Program-made: the position numbers and the translations under genes
Shown: positions 1 through 6,395 of the stretch, piece after piece
Layout: the number at the start of each line of letters is the position of its first letter
Position numbering within the stretch: the stretch's first letter is position 1
The notes under the pieces: generated by a model
Database searches by the model: none
What the model saw: only the letters and a program-made list of their open reading frames with translations
What the model was told of the DNA's origin: nothing
Source: Clostridia bacterium
Lineage (GTDB): Bacteria > Bacillota > Clostridia > Oscillospirales > CAG-272
DNA: 6,396 bases
Direction: 5' to 3'
Assembly (NCBI GenBank): GCA_900753295.1
Contig: CAADYQ010000048.1
Location: 1-6,396, forward strand

Positions 1-15
1 CGCTGTGCGCGGCGT

Positions 16-37
16 CCCTCGGACTATTAGTATCGGT
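16..37 (-). other. 23S rRNA 3'-end-like fragment
   Basis: Read on the minus strand, this stretch is ACCGATACTAATAG, then one T, then CCGAGGG. It closely matches the conserved 3' end of bacterial 23S rRNA, which runs like ACCGGTACTAATAG.CCGAGGGCTTGACC in many Gram-positives. The match is from memory, not from a search, but it is too long and specific to be a likely coincidence. The 23S body should lie at higher coordinates on the same strand, yet that place is occupied by an intact pyruvate kinase gene whose stop codon is three bases away. So only the tail is present. The sequence beyond it (1-15) does not look like the usual GGGCTTGACC end. It could be an rRNA remnant left by rearrangement or an assembly join. 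No terminator for pyk is visible here. Confidence 0.55.
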
Positions 38-40
38 AGA

Positions 41-1456
41 TCATTTTATGGTCTCAAACTTCACAAGGCTCGTATTGCCGGACTTGCCGTTGACCTGTCC
101 GCCGGTTATTACGATAACGTCGCCGGGATCCACAAGTCCGGATTTTTTAGCAATCGCTACGGCGTGATAGAAGAGAACGTCAGCCGACTGGAACTCCTCG
201 CTCATTGCCGGGATCACAGCCCACGACAGCGCCAGCTTGCGCCACACCTTTTCATCGGTCGTCATTCCTATTATCGGCTTGGGGCAGCGGAAGCGCGACA
301 CCATGCGCGCGGTGCGACCGCTGCGCGAGCATACCACGATGAGCTTTGCGTCAATGTCTATGGCAAGCGAGCAGGCGGCGTGCGATATGGCGTCTATCTG
401 ATTTTTTATCTTGAATTTTGCCGTGTGGAAAAGCTCGGTGTAGTTTATCGAGTGCTCGGTCTGCTCGGCTATCTTTGCCATGGCAGCGACAGCCTCCACC
501 GGGTATTTGCCCATAGCCGTCTCACCGGAAAGCATTACGGCGCTCGTGCCGTCATATACCGCATTCGCCACGTCGGATATCTCCGCACGTGTCGGGCGCG
601 GATTGTGTATCATGGATTCCAGCATCTCGGTGGCGGTTATCACGCGCTTACCGCGAAAACGGCAGGTCGTTATCATCATTTTCTGTATCGCCGGGAGCTG
701 CTCAAAGGGTATCTCAACGCCCATGTCGCCGCGGGCGACCATAATGCCGTCGCCTGCGTCGATGATCTCGACTATATTGTCAACGCCGGATCGGTTTTCG
801 ATCTTTGCGATGATATCGATGTCGTCTCCGCCGTGCTCGTGAAGGAAGGCGCGCACATCCTCGATGTTCTCCTTGTTGGAGACAAACGAGAGCGCCACAA
901 AGTCAACATCGTTTTCAATGCCGAACAGCAGGTCGGATTTGTCCTGCTCGCTGAGAAAGACCTGCTTCAGCACGCGGCCGGGAAAGCTCATGCTCTTGCG
1001 GTCGGTCAGTTCGCCGCCGTTCACTACCTCGGTTTCGATATCGTTGCCGCGGATGGCTGTGACATGAAATTCAAGCAGACCGTTTGCCAGCAGTATGACC
1101 GCGCCCTCTTCAAGCTCGGCGGGCAGATTTTTGTACGAGACGGACACGCGGTGCTCGTCTCCGAGTATTTCGTCGGTGGTAAAGGTAAAGCGGTCGCCCG
1201 TGTTCAGCGTGATGCCGCCGTCGCGAAAGCGTCCTATGCGGTATTCGGGACCCTTGGTGTCAAGCATTATCGCCACGGGCAAGCCCAGCTCCGCGCGGGC
1301 TTCCTTTACCGCGTCCATCATTTTTTTATGGTCGGCGTGTTCGCCGTGCGAGAAATTGAAGCGTGCAACGTTCATTCCCGCGAGTATCATTTTTTTCAGT
1401 ATATCGACCGACGTACATGCCGGTCCTATGGTGCATACGATCTTGGTTTTTTTCAT
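41..1456 (-). CDS. pyk: Pyruvate kinase
   Basis: Pyruvate kinase transfers phosphate from phosphoenolpyruvate to ADP, giving pyruvate and ATP, the last cytosolic step of glycolysis. The 471-residue product starts MKKTKIVCTIGPA, the family's N-terminus. Visible motifs are ARFNFSHG (31-38; R32, N34 and S36 for substrate and K+), LDTKGPE (65-71), AKIEN (217-221; K218, E220), MVARGDMGVEIP (239-250), TATEMLESM (274-282), PTRAE (288-292) and the metal- and substrate-site helix ending MLSGETAMGKYPVEA (308-322). The C-terminal domain (about 355-471) carries CSRSGRTAR (376-384). The protein is the short form and lacks the extra C-terminal phosphotransfer-like domain of Bacillus-type enzymes. An in-frame GTG at 1465 would add three residues, but it sits only two bases after the AGAGGA ribosome site, so the ATG at 1456 is preferred. 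Oddity: the usual EIRTG reads EYRIG (71-75). The gene is divergent from the citrate synthase operon and has its own promoter. Confidence 0.97.
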   Translation of the reverse strand: MKKTKIVCTIGPACTSVDILKKMILAGMNVARFNFSHGEHADHKKMMDAVKEARAELGLPVAIMLDTKGPEYRIGRFRDGGITLNTGDRFTFTTDEILGDEHRVSVSYKNLPAELEEGAVILLANGLLEFHVTAIRGNDIETEVVNGGELTDRKSMSFPGRVLKQVFLSEQDKSDLLFGIENDVDFVALSFVSNKENIEDVRAFLHEHGGDDIDIIAKIENRSGVDNIVEIIDAGDGIMVARGDMGVEIPFEQLPAIQKMMITTCRFRGKRVITATEMLESMIHNPRPTRAEISDVANAVYDGTSAVMLSGETAMGKYPVEAVAAMAKIAEQTEHSINYTELFHTAKFKIKNQIDAISHAACSLAIDIDAKLIVVCSRSGRTARMVSRFRCPKPIIGMTTDEKVWRKLALSWAVIPAMSEEFQSADVLFYHAVAIAKKSGLVDPGDVIVITGGQVNGKSGNTSLVKFETIK

Positions 1457-1467
1457 TACAGGCACAT

Positions 1468-1476
1468 TCCTCTCTC
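1468..1476 (-). promoter_or_regulatory. pyk ribosome binding site
   Basis: The minus strand reads GAGAGAGGA. It lies 11 bases before the ATG at 1456 and only 2 bases before an in-frame GTG at 1465. The spacing decides for the ATG, which also gives the conventional pyruvate kinase N-terminus (M-K-K-T-K-I-V). Confidence 0.7.
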
Positions 1477-1547
1477 GCCTTTATTTTTTATGCCGCATGC
1501 CGTGTTTGATACATACACATGCGTTTGTGACAATTTTCTCCGTATAA

Positions 1548-1576
1548 ATGATACCACAAAATCCTTGCCGTGTCAA
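1548..1576 (-). promoter_or_regulatory. Sigma-A-type promoter of pyk
   Basis: On the minus strand a perfect -35 box TTGACA (1576-1571) is followed by a 17-base spacer and a -10 box TATCAT (1553-1548, five of six consensus bases). Transcription would start near 1541, giving a leader of about 85 bases before the pyk ATG. The leader contains a modest inverted repeat, CGCATG/CATGCG at 1494-1523 read on the minus strand, with no recognisable riboswitch. Confidence 0.85.
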
Positions 1577-1717
1577 CCGTGACGGAGCGTTTTTTGTTAT
1601 CTTCGTCATTTTGACGGTGCCGTGTTGTGTAAAATGAATGAAGCGCGGTGCAAATATGCGCCTTTGAATATTTCACGATAAAAAAACGCTGAAAAATGAA
1701 AAAATTCAAATTACATC
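1577..1717. promoter_or_regulatory. Region between the divergent promoters
   Basis: This non-coding stretch separates the -35 boxes of the pyk and citrate synthase promoters. It contains a short dyad CGTCA-TTT-TGACG (1604-1616). TGACGG occurs at 1580-1585 next to the pyk -35 box and again at 1612-1617. An AT-rich imperfect inverted repeat has arms TTTGAAT (1663-1669) and ATTCAAA (1704-1710). A-rich tracts at 1681-1710 lie just upstream of the plus-strand -35 box and could act as an UP element. Any of these could be a regulator site, but none matches an operator I can name. I see no convincing gene here. Confidence 0.35.
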
Positions 1718-1746
1718 TTGCAAAAATCGCAAAAGTGGTGTATAAT
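1718..1746 (+). promoter_or_regulatory. Sigma-A-type promoter of the citrate synthase operon
   Basis: A -35-like TTGCAA (1718-1723) is separated by 17 bases from a perfect TATAAT (1741-1746), with A-rich sequence upstream. Transcription would start near 1753, leaving a short leader of about 35 bases with a strong AAAGGAG ribosome site at 1774-1780, seven bases before the ATG at 1788. The leader is too short for a riboswitch or T-box, so any control probably acts at the promoter. Confidence 0.85.
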
Positions 1747-1787
1747 ATAGTCCAATTATCCGTGCAATGCGGTAAAGGAGTGATACC

Positions 1788-3155
1788 ATGCTTGAAATTT
1801 CCCCGAAATCGAATCTGCTTGAACAGAAATCATATAAATATTCGCTTCAGGATATCCCCGAACCGAATCTGTACCGGGAGGTCTACAATTATGAGGAGGT
1901 GCCGAAGGTCCCCTTCAACCACCGCCGCGTGCCGCTCGGTATGCCTGCAGAGATATGGATAACCGATACGACCTTCCGCGACGGCATGCAGTCGCAGGCT
2001 CCTTATTCGCCCCAGCAGATAGTTGACATATACAAAATGCTTTCCCGCCTGGGCGGTCCCAAGGGGATAATCCGCGCCACCGAGTTCTTTGTTTACAGTG
2101 AAAACGACCGCAAGGCGCTCAACGCCTGCCGTGAGCTGGGACTTGAATTCCCCGAGATAACCACGTGGATACGCGCCACCGAGAACGATTTCAGGCTCGT
2201 GCGCGACCTCGGCATAAAGGAGACGGGAATACTTGTTTCCTGCTCCGACTACCATATATTCAAAAAGCTCGGCATGACGCGCGGTCAGGCGCTGGAGCAT
2301 TACCTTAAAATAATATCCCTCGCGCTTGAAATGGGCATACGTCCGCGCTGCCACTTTGAGGACATCACGCGTGCGGATTTTTACGGCTTTGTTGTGCCGT
2401 TCGTAAACGAGATACAAAGACTTTCCGAGGAAGCCGGCGTGCCGATACGCATCCGCGCGTGCGACACTATGGGCTACGGCGAGCCGTACAGCGAGGTCGC
2501 GCTGCCGCGAAGCGTGCCGGGCATAATTTACGGTCTGCAGCATTATTCCGACGTACCGAGCGCAATGCTTGAGTGGCACGGCCACAACGACTTCTACAAG
2601 GGCGTTGCAAACGCCACGTGCGCATGGCTTTACGGCGCATCGGCTGTCAACTGCTCGATGCTCGGCATCGGCGAGCGCACGGGCAACGTGCCACTTGAGG
2701 CAATGGTATTCGAATACGCCTCGCTACGCGGCACGCTTGACGGGATGGATCCCACCGTGATAACCGAAATCGCGGAGTATTTCAGAGACAACATCGGATA
2801 CGACATACCGCCGATGACGCCGTTCGTCGGTGAGAATTTCAACGTGACCCGCGCGGGGATACACGCGGACGGGATGATAAAGGACGAGGAGATATACAAT
2901 ATTTTCGATACGGCAAAGCTGCTCGGCAGACCTGCCGGCGTTACGGTAAGCTCCACCTCCGGACTTGCCGGCATCGCCTACTGGATCAACGCGCACTATC
3001 GCCTTACCGGCTCCGAGGCGCTTTCAAAGAAGGACCCGCTCGTTCTCCATATCAAGGAATGGGTGGATGCGCAGTATGCCGCCGGACGGCAGACGGTGAT
3101 ATCCTCCAAGGAGCTTGAAAAGCTGATAATCAAATATAAAAACAAGGAAGACTGA
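1788..3155 (+). CDS. Probable Re-citrate synthase (homocitrate/isopropylmalate synthase family)
   Basis: This 455-residue enzyme of the DRE-TIM metallolyase family most likely condenses acetyl-CoA with oxaloacetate to citrate with Re stereochemistry. A TIM barrel begins at about 56 after a 55-residue N-terminal extension. Family residues are visible: TDTTFRDGMQ (59-68; R64 and D65 catalytic, D65 also a metal ligand), ATEFF (97-101), the metal-binding WHGHND (263-268; H264 and H266), GIGERTGN (293-300) and AGIHADG (356-362). It lacks the allosteric leucine-binding C-terminal domain of LeuA. Family members alone could be isopropylmalate, homocitrate or Re-citrate synthases. The choice rests on the next two genes, aconitase and isocitrate dehydrogenase, and on the resemblance to the C. 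kluyveri (CKL_0973) and C. acetobutylicum (CAC0970) proteins, recalled rather than searched. Characterised Re-citrate synthases are oxygen-sensitive and need Mn2+ or Co2+. The start is fixed by AAAGGAG seven bases upstream. First gene of a three-gene operon. Confidence 0.85.
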   Translation: MLEISPKSNLLEQKSYKYSLQDIPEPNLYREVYNYEEVPKVPFNHRRVPLGMPAEIWITDTTFRDGMQSQAPYSPQQIVDIYKMLSRLGGPKGIIRATEFFVYSENDRKALNACRELGLEFPEITTWIRATENDFRLVRDLGIKETGILVSCSDYHIFKKLGMTRGQALEHYLKIISLALEMGIRPRCHFEDITRADFYGFVVPFVNEIQRLSEEAGVPIRIRACDTMGYGEPYSEVALPRSVPGIIYGLQHYSDVPSAMLEWHGHNDFYKGVANATCAWLYGASAVNCSMLGIGERTGNVPLEAMVFEYASLRGTLDGMDPTVITEIAEYFRDNIGYDIPPMTPFVGENFNVTRAGIHADGMIKDEEIYNIFDTAKLLGRPAGVTVSSTSGLAGIAYWINAHYRLTGSEALSKKDPLVLHIKEWVDAQYAAGRQTVISSKELEKLIIKYKNKED

Positions 3156-3156
3156 A

Positions 3157-5079
3157 ATGGGACTTACGATAGCACAAAAAATAATCAAGTCGCATCTTGT
3201 TGAAGGCGACATGACGCCCGGCGGCGAAATAGCGCTGCACATTGACCGCACACTCACGCAGGACGCCACCGGAACGATGGCGTATATCGAATTCGAATCA
3301 ATGGGACTTGACAGCGTAAAGACCGAGCTTTCGGTCGCATATGTCGATCACAACACCCTTCAGGCGGGCTTTGAGAACGCCGACGACCACGAATACCTCC
3401 GCACCGTTGCAGCAAAGTACGGCGTTTACTATTCGCGTCCCGGCAACGGAGTATGTCATCAGGTGAATCTTGAACGCTTCGGCGTCCCCGGTAAGACCCT
3501 TGTCGGTTCGGACAGCCACACGCCCACTGCGGGCGGCATAGGCATGCTCGCCTTTGGCGCGGGCGGACTTGACGTTGCCGTTGCCATGGGCGGCGGCGCC
3601 TACCGCATGACGATGCCGAAGATGGTGCTCGTGCGGCTTTCCGGCAAGCGCCGTCCGTGGGTGGCGGCAAAGGATGTCATCCTTGAGCTGCTCCGCCGTA
3701 TCTCGGTAAAGGGCGGCGTAGGAAAAATAATCGAATGGGGCGGCGAGGGCATTGCCGACCTGCGTGTTCCGGAGCGTGCCACGATAACGAATATGGGCGC
3801 CGAGCTGGGAGCGACCACTTCGATATTCCCGTCCGATGAAGCAACGCGCAAATTCCTTTGCGCCGAGGGCAGGGAGGCGGACTATATACCGCTCGCCTCC
3901 GACCCCGACGCGGTGTATGATGAAATAATAGATATCGATCTTTCGGAGCTTGAGCCGCTGGCTGCCTGCCCGCACAGCCCCGACAACGTAAAGCCGGTGC
4001 GCGAGCTGGCGGGAATGCCGATACAGCAGGTGTGCGTCGGCTCCTGCACGAACTCCTCTCTTGCCGATATGCTGACCGTTGCGGCGATACTGCGCGGCAG
4101 AACGGTAGCGCCGAGCGTGGAGATGTCGGTCTCGCCCGGCTCCAAGCAGGTGCTTGCGATGCTTGCCGAATGCGGCGCGCTTAACGATATCATCGCCTCC
4201 GGCGTCCGACTGCTCGAATGCACGTGCGGTCCCTGCATCGGTATGGGCTTTTCGCCGTCGTCCGGCGGAATTTCGCTCCGCACCTTCAACCGCAACTTTG
4301 AGGGCAGAAGCGGCACACGCGATGCAGGCGTGTATCTTGTCTCGCCCGAGACCGCCGTTGTGTCGGCGATATTCGGCGTGATAACCGACCCGCGCACGCT
4401 CGGCGAATATCCGCATACCGTGCTTCCCGAGCATTTCCGCATCGATGACAGCGCCATAGTTCCTCCGCTTGCGCCGGAGGCTGCCAAAAAAGCCGCTGTT
4501 CGCCGCGGACCGAATATCAAGCCGTACCCCGAAACATACCCCCTCGGCGGTAAGCTCTCGGCTCCCGTATCGCTCAAGGTCGGGGACAATATCACCACCG
4601 ACCATATCATGCCTGCGGGCGCAAAGATACTGCCGTACCGTTCGAATATACCGAAGCTCTCCGAATTCTGCTTCAACGTCTGCGACGCCGATTTTCCGGC
4701 GCGCGCAAAGGCGCTCGGTCAGAGCATCGTGATCGGCGGAGTCAACTACGGTCAGGGCTCGTCCCGTGAGCACGCCGCGCTCGTTCCGCTTTATCTCGGA
4801 GTGCGCGCGGTCATAGTAAAGAGCTTTGCACGTATACACCGCGATAATCTTGTGAATGCGGGCATACTGCCGCTCACATTTGAAAATGCGGAGGATTACG
4901 ACCTTATTTCCGAGGGCGACGTGCTCTCGCTTGACGGACTTGACGGCGGACTTGAGAGCGGCAGGGTGATGCTCAGCGATGAAACGAACGGAAAGAAGAT
5001 ACCGCTCGTTGCGGCGCTCAGCGCGCGTCAGATAGCCGTGCTTCGTGCCGGCGGACTGCTTAAATACTCGGCAAAATAA
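3157..5079 (+). CDS. acn: Aconitate hydratase (aconitase, single-chain Aquifex/clostridial type)
   Basis: Aconitase isomerises citrate to isocitrate through cis-aconitate using a [4Fe-4S] cluster in the cytosol. The 640-residue protein is shorter than AcnA or AcnB (about 850-900) and fits the compact Aquifex-type family. Its N-terminal cluster domain shows GSDSHTPTAGG (117-127) and the three cluster cysteines, C297 in GSCTNS (295-300) and C357 and C360 in CTCGPCIGMG (355-364). FNRNFEGRSG (377-386) follows. The C-terminal swivel domain has DHIMPAG (482-488) and the substrate-binding loop YGQGSSREHA (531-540; S535, S536, R537). All key residues are present. A fused swivel domain distinguishes it from the two-subunit isopropylmalate isomerase and homoaconitase, which supports a citrate rather than leucine or lysine pathway. 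It starts one base after the citrate synthase stop, with its AAGGAAG ribosome site (3144-3150) inside the upstream gene, so the two are probably translationally coupled. Confidence 0.95.
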   Translation: MGLTIAQKIIKSHLVEGDMTPGGEIALHIDRTLTQDATGTMAYIEFESMGLDSVKTELSVAYVDHNTLQAGFENADDHEYLRTVAAKYGVYYSRPGNGVCHQVNLERFGVPGKTLVGSDSHTPTAGGIGMLAFGAGGLDVAVAMGGGAYRMTMPKMVLVRLSGKRRPWVAAKDVILELLRRISVKGGVGKIIEWGGEGIADLRVPERATITNMGAELGATTSIFPSDEATRKFLCAEGREADYIPLASDPDAVYDEIIDIDLSELEPLAACPHSPDNVKPVRELAGMPIQQVCVGSCTNSSLADMLTVAAILRGRTVAPSVEMSVSPGSKQVLAMLAECGALNDIIASGVRLLECTCGPCIGMGFSPSSGGISLRTFNRNFEGRSGTRDAGVYLVSPETAVVSAIFGVITDPRTLGEYPHTVLPEHFRIDDSAIVPPLAPEAAKKAAVRRGPNIKPYPETYPLGGKLSAPVSLKVGDNITTDHIMPAGAKILPYRSNIPKLSEFCFNVCDADFPARAKALGQSIVIGGVNYGQGSSREHAALVPLYLGVRAVIVKSFARIHRDNLVNAGILPLTFENAEDYDLISEGDVLSLDGLDGGLESGRVMLSDETNGKKIPLVAALSARQIAVLRAGGLLKYSAK

Positions 5080-5098
5080 AAAAGAGGAAGTCACGAAA

Positions 5099-6265
5099 AT
5101 GGAAAACGCATACGAAAAATATATCTCATCCGCCGTTGCGGATTTTGAAAAGATACTGCGCGAGCAGCTTGCGCGCAACGATAAAATGAAAAGTGCGCCG
5201 CCTGCGACCGACTACGCCGCGCTTGATAAGATCATAATAGGCTGCTGCGGCGGGGACGGCATCGGTCCGATCATTACCGCCGAGGCTCGCCGCGTGCTTG
5301 AAGCGTTGCTTGCCGATGAGATCGCCGCAGGTAAGATCGAGCTGCGCGATATCGAGGGACTCACCATTGAAAACCGTCTGGCGGCAGGCAAGGCGATACC
5401 CGATGATGTGCTTGCGGCTATCCGCGAATGCCACGTCGTGCTGAAGGGTCCGACTACTACCCCGCAGGGCGGCACGGGAGCCAAGGAGCTTGAAAGCGCC
5501 AACGTTGCCATGCGCCGCGAGCTGGATCTGTTTGCAAATGTGCGCCCCGTTTCCATTCCCGCCGAGGGAATAGACTGGACCTTCTTCCGCGAGAATACCG
5601 AGGGTGAATATGTCCTCGGAAGCCGCGGAGTGTCCGTGCCGGGCGAGCTTTCATGCGATTTCAAGGTCACGACAGCCGAGGGCACGGCGCGTATCGCGCG
5701 CGCGGCATATGATTTTGCCAGAAAGAACGGCAAGCCCCGCGTTTGCTGCGTTACAAAGGCGAATATAATGAAAAAGACCGACGGCGATTTTTCGCGCATC
5801 GCGCATAAGATCGCGTCGGAGGAATATCCGGAGCTTACGGTCGAAGACTGGTATATCGACATCATGACCGCCAAGCTGCTCGATACCGCGTCGCGCTCCG
5901 GCTTCCAGGTCTTCCTGCTTCCGAACCTCTACGGTGATATCATCACCGATGAAGCCGCACAGATACAGGGAGGTGTCGGAACGGCGGGCAGTGCCAATGT
6001 CGGTTCGCGCTATGCTATGTTTGAGGCGATACACGGCTCCGCTCCGCGTATGATAGAGCGCGGCGACGGCGACTATGCCAACCCCGCCAGTATGCTCCGC
6101 GCCGCAGAGATGCTGCTGCGTCACATCGGCTATGCCGACCGCGCCGACCGCCTGCGCGCGGCGCTTGATGCAGCCACCGCTCCCGACTCGCCGATAAAGA
6201 TCACGGGCCGCCGCGGAGGTTCCACCTGCCGCGAAATGGGCGAGTACGTGATAGGGAAGATATGA
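5099..6265 (+). CDS. icd: Isocitrate dehydrogenase (isocitrate/isopropylmalate dehydrogenase family)
   Basis: The enzyme oxidatively decarboxylates isocitrate to 2-oxoglutarate with NAD(P)+. The 388-residue protein carries GGDGIGP (51-57), the isocitrate-binding segment SANVAMRRELDLFANVRP (133-150; S133, N135, R139, R149), FRENTEGEY (163-171; R164, Y171), K220 in TKANIMKKTDG, and the Mg2+ aspartates D254, D280 and D284 (NLYGDIITDEAA, 276-287). S133 and N135 favour isocitrate over isopropylmalate. The cofactor loop reads HGSAPRMIERGDGDYANP (312-329). It has arginine and methionine where E. coli NADP enzymes have Lys344-Tyr345, and it lacks the aspartate usual in NAD enzymes, so the coenzyme is unclear. 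About 43 residues precede the core, a feature I recall in related clostridial proteins. An upstream in-frame ATG at 5045 lies inside aconitase. The ATG at 5099, eight bases after AGAGGAAG, is the better start. Last gene of the operon, 19 bases after aconitase. Confidence 0.93.
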   Translation: MENAYEKYISSAVADFEKILREQLARNDKMKSAPPATDYAALDKIIIGCCGGDGIGPIITAEARRVLEALLADEIAAGKIELRDIEGLTIENRLAAGKAIPDDVLAAIRECHVVLKGPTTTPQGGTGAKELESANVAMRRELDLFANVRPVSIPAEGIDWTFFRENTEGEYVLGSRGVSVPGELSCDFKVTTAEGTARIARAAYDFARKNGKPRVCCVTKANIMKKTDGDFSRIAHKIASEEYPELTVEDWYIDIMTAKLLDTASRSGFQVFLLPNLYGDIITDEAAQIQGGVGTAGSANVGSRYAMFEAIHGSAPRMIERGDGDYANPASMLRAAEMLLRHIGYADRADRLRAALDAATAPDSPIKITGRRGGSTCREMGEYVIGKI

Positions 6266-6270
6266 TATTG

Positions 6271-6314
6271 TATAAAGCGTGGGTGTTGAAAATTTTCAAC
6301 ACCCACGCCTTATA
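6271..6314. terminator. Palindromic, probably bidirectional terminator
   Basis: Arms GCGTGGGTGTTGAAAA (6277-6292) and TTTTCAACACCCACGC (6293-6308) are perfect reverse complements. After one A/C mismatch, five more base pairs extend the stem (6271-6275 with 6310-6314). The AATT centre would form the loop. It begins five bases after the isocitrate dehydrogenase stop. The T-tract is weak on both strands (CCTTATAT on plus, GCTTTATAC on minus), so the strength of intrinsic termination is uncertain. It also lies immediately after the stop of the probable converging gene, which suits a shared terminator. Confidence 0.75.
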
Positions 6315-6395
6315 TCAACTTACTCCGCAGTCGGTGAGCCGGTTGCGGAGTCTTTCCGCCGCTTCGGCTGCATCCTCGTGACGGCAGAAGGCGGA
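6315..6395 (-). CDS. C-terminal end of an unrecognised convergent gene (partial)
   Basis: The minus strand is open from the window edge to a TGA at 6315-6317. The readable 26 residues are SAFCRHEDAAEAAERLRNRL followed by TDCGVS. The composition looks like a real charged amphipathic helix near a C-terminus, third codon positions are mostly G or C, and the stop falls right beside the palindrome at 6271-6314. No competing start codon is seen on the plus strand. The other minus frames are also open for most of this short distance, so the frame choice is not certain. The family cannot be recognised from so few residues. Confidence 0.5.
   Translation of the reverse strand, partial: SAFCRHEDAAEAAERLRNRLTDCGVS

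Noticed and set aside
1494..1523. Hairpin CGCATG/CATGCG in the pyk leader as a riboswitch or attenuator
   Set aside because: It has only six outer pairs and three weaker inner pairs, with no T-tract terminator and no recognisable aptamer core.
5..1582. 525-codon open frame on the plus strand, antisense to pyk
   Set aside because: Its codons align exactly with pyk codons on the other strand, so it stays open merely because pyk avoids TTA, CTA and TCA codons. Its translation has no recognisable motifs, while the minus strand is unmistakably pyruvate kinase.
1488..1709. 73-codon minus-strand open frame upstream of pyk
   Set aside because: It runs through the pyk promoter and the non-coding region, has no good ribosome site, and its product looks like translated AT-rich intergenic DNA.
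1788..3155. Reading the first operon gene as leucine-pathway 2-isopropylmalate synthase
   Set aside because: The LeuA allosteric C-terminal domain is missing and the neighbours are a single-chain aconitase and an isocitrate-type dehydrogenase, not leuC, leuD and leuB.
5045..5098. Upstream ATG that would lengthen isocitrate dehydrogenase by 18 residues
   Set aside because: It lies inside the aconitase C-terminus with no good ribosome site. The ATG at 5099 follows AGAGGAAG at normal spacing.
3298..5178. 626-codon open frame on the minus strand, antisense to aconitase
   Set aside because: It has the same codon-aligned antisense relation and the same cause. The translation is rich in His, Arg and Tyr with no domain, while the plus strand is a full aconitase. 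Shorter antisense frames over citrate synthase (1830-2585) and isocitrate dehydrogenase (5126-5434) show the same alignment.
1788..6265. Reading the operon as the homocitrate/2-aminoadipate lysine pathway
   Set aside because: Homoaconitase is normally two separate subunits, and no lysine-pathway genes are seen. The dehydrogenase has the S133/N135 isocitrate signature. It cannot be excluded fully without a phylogeny.
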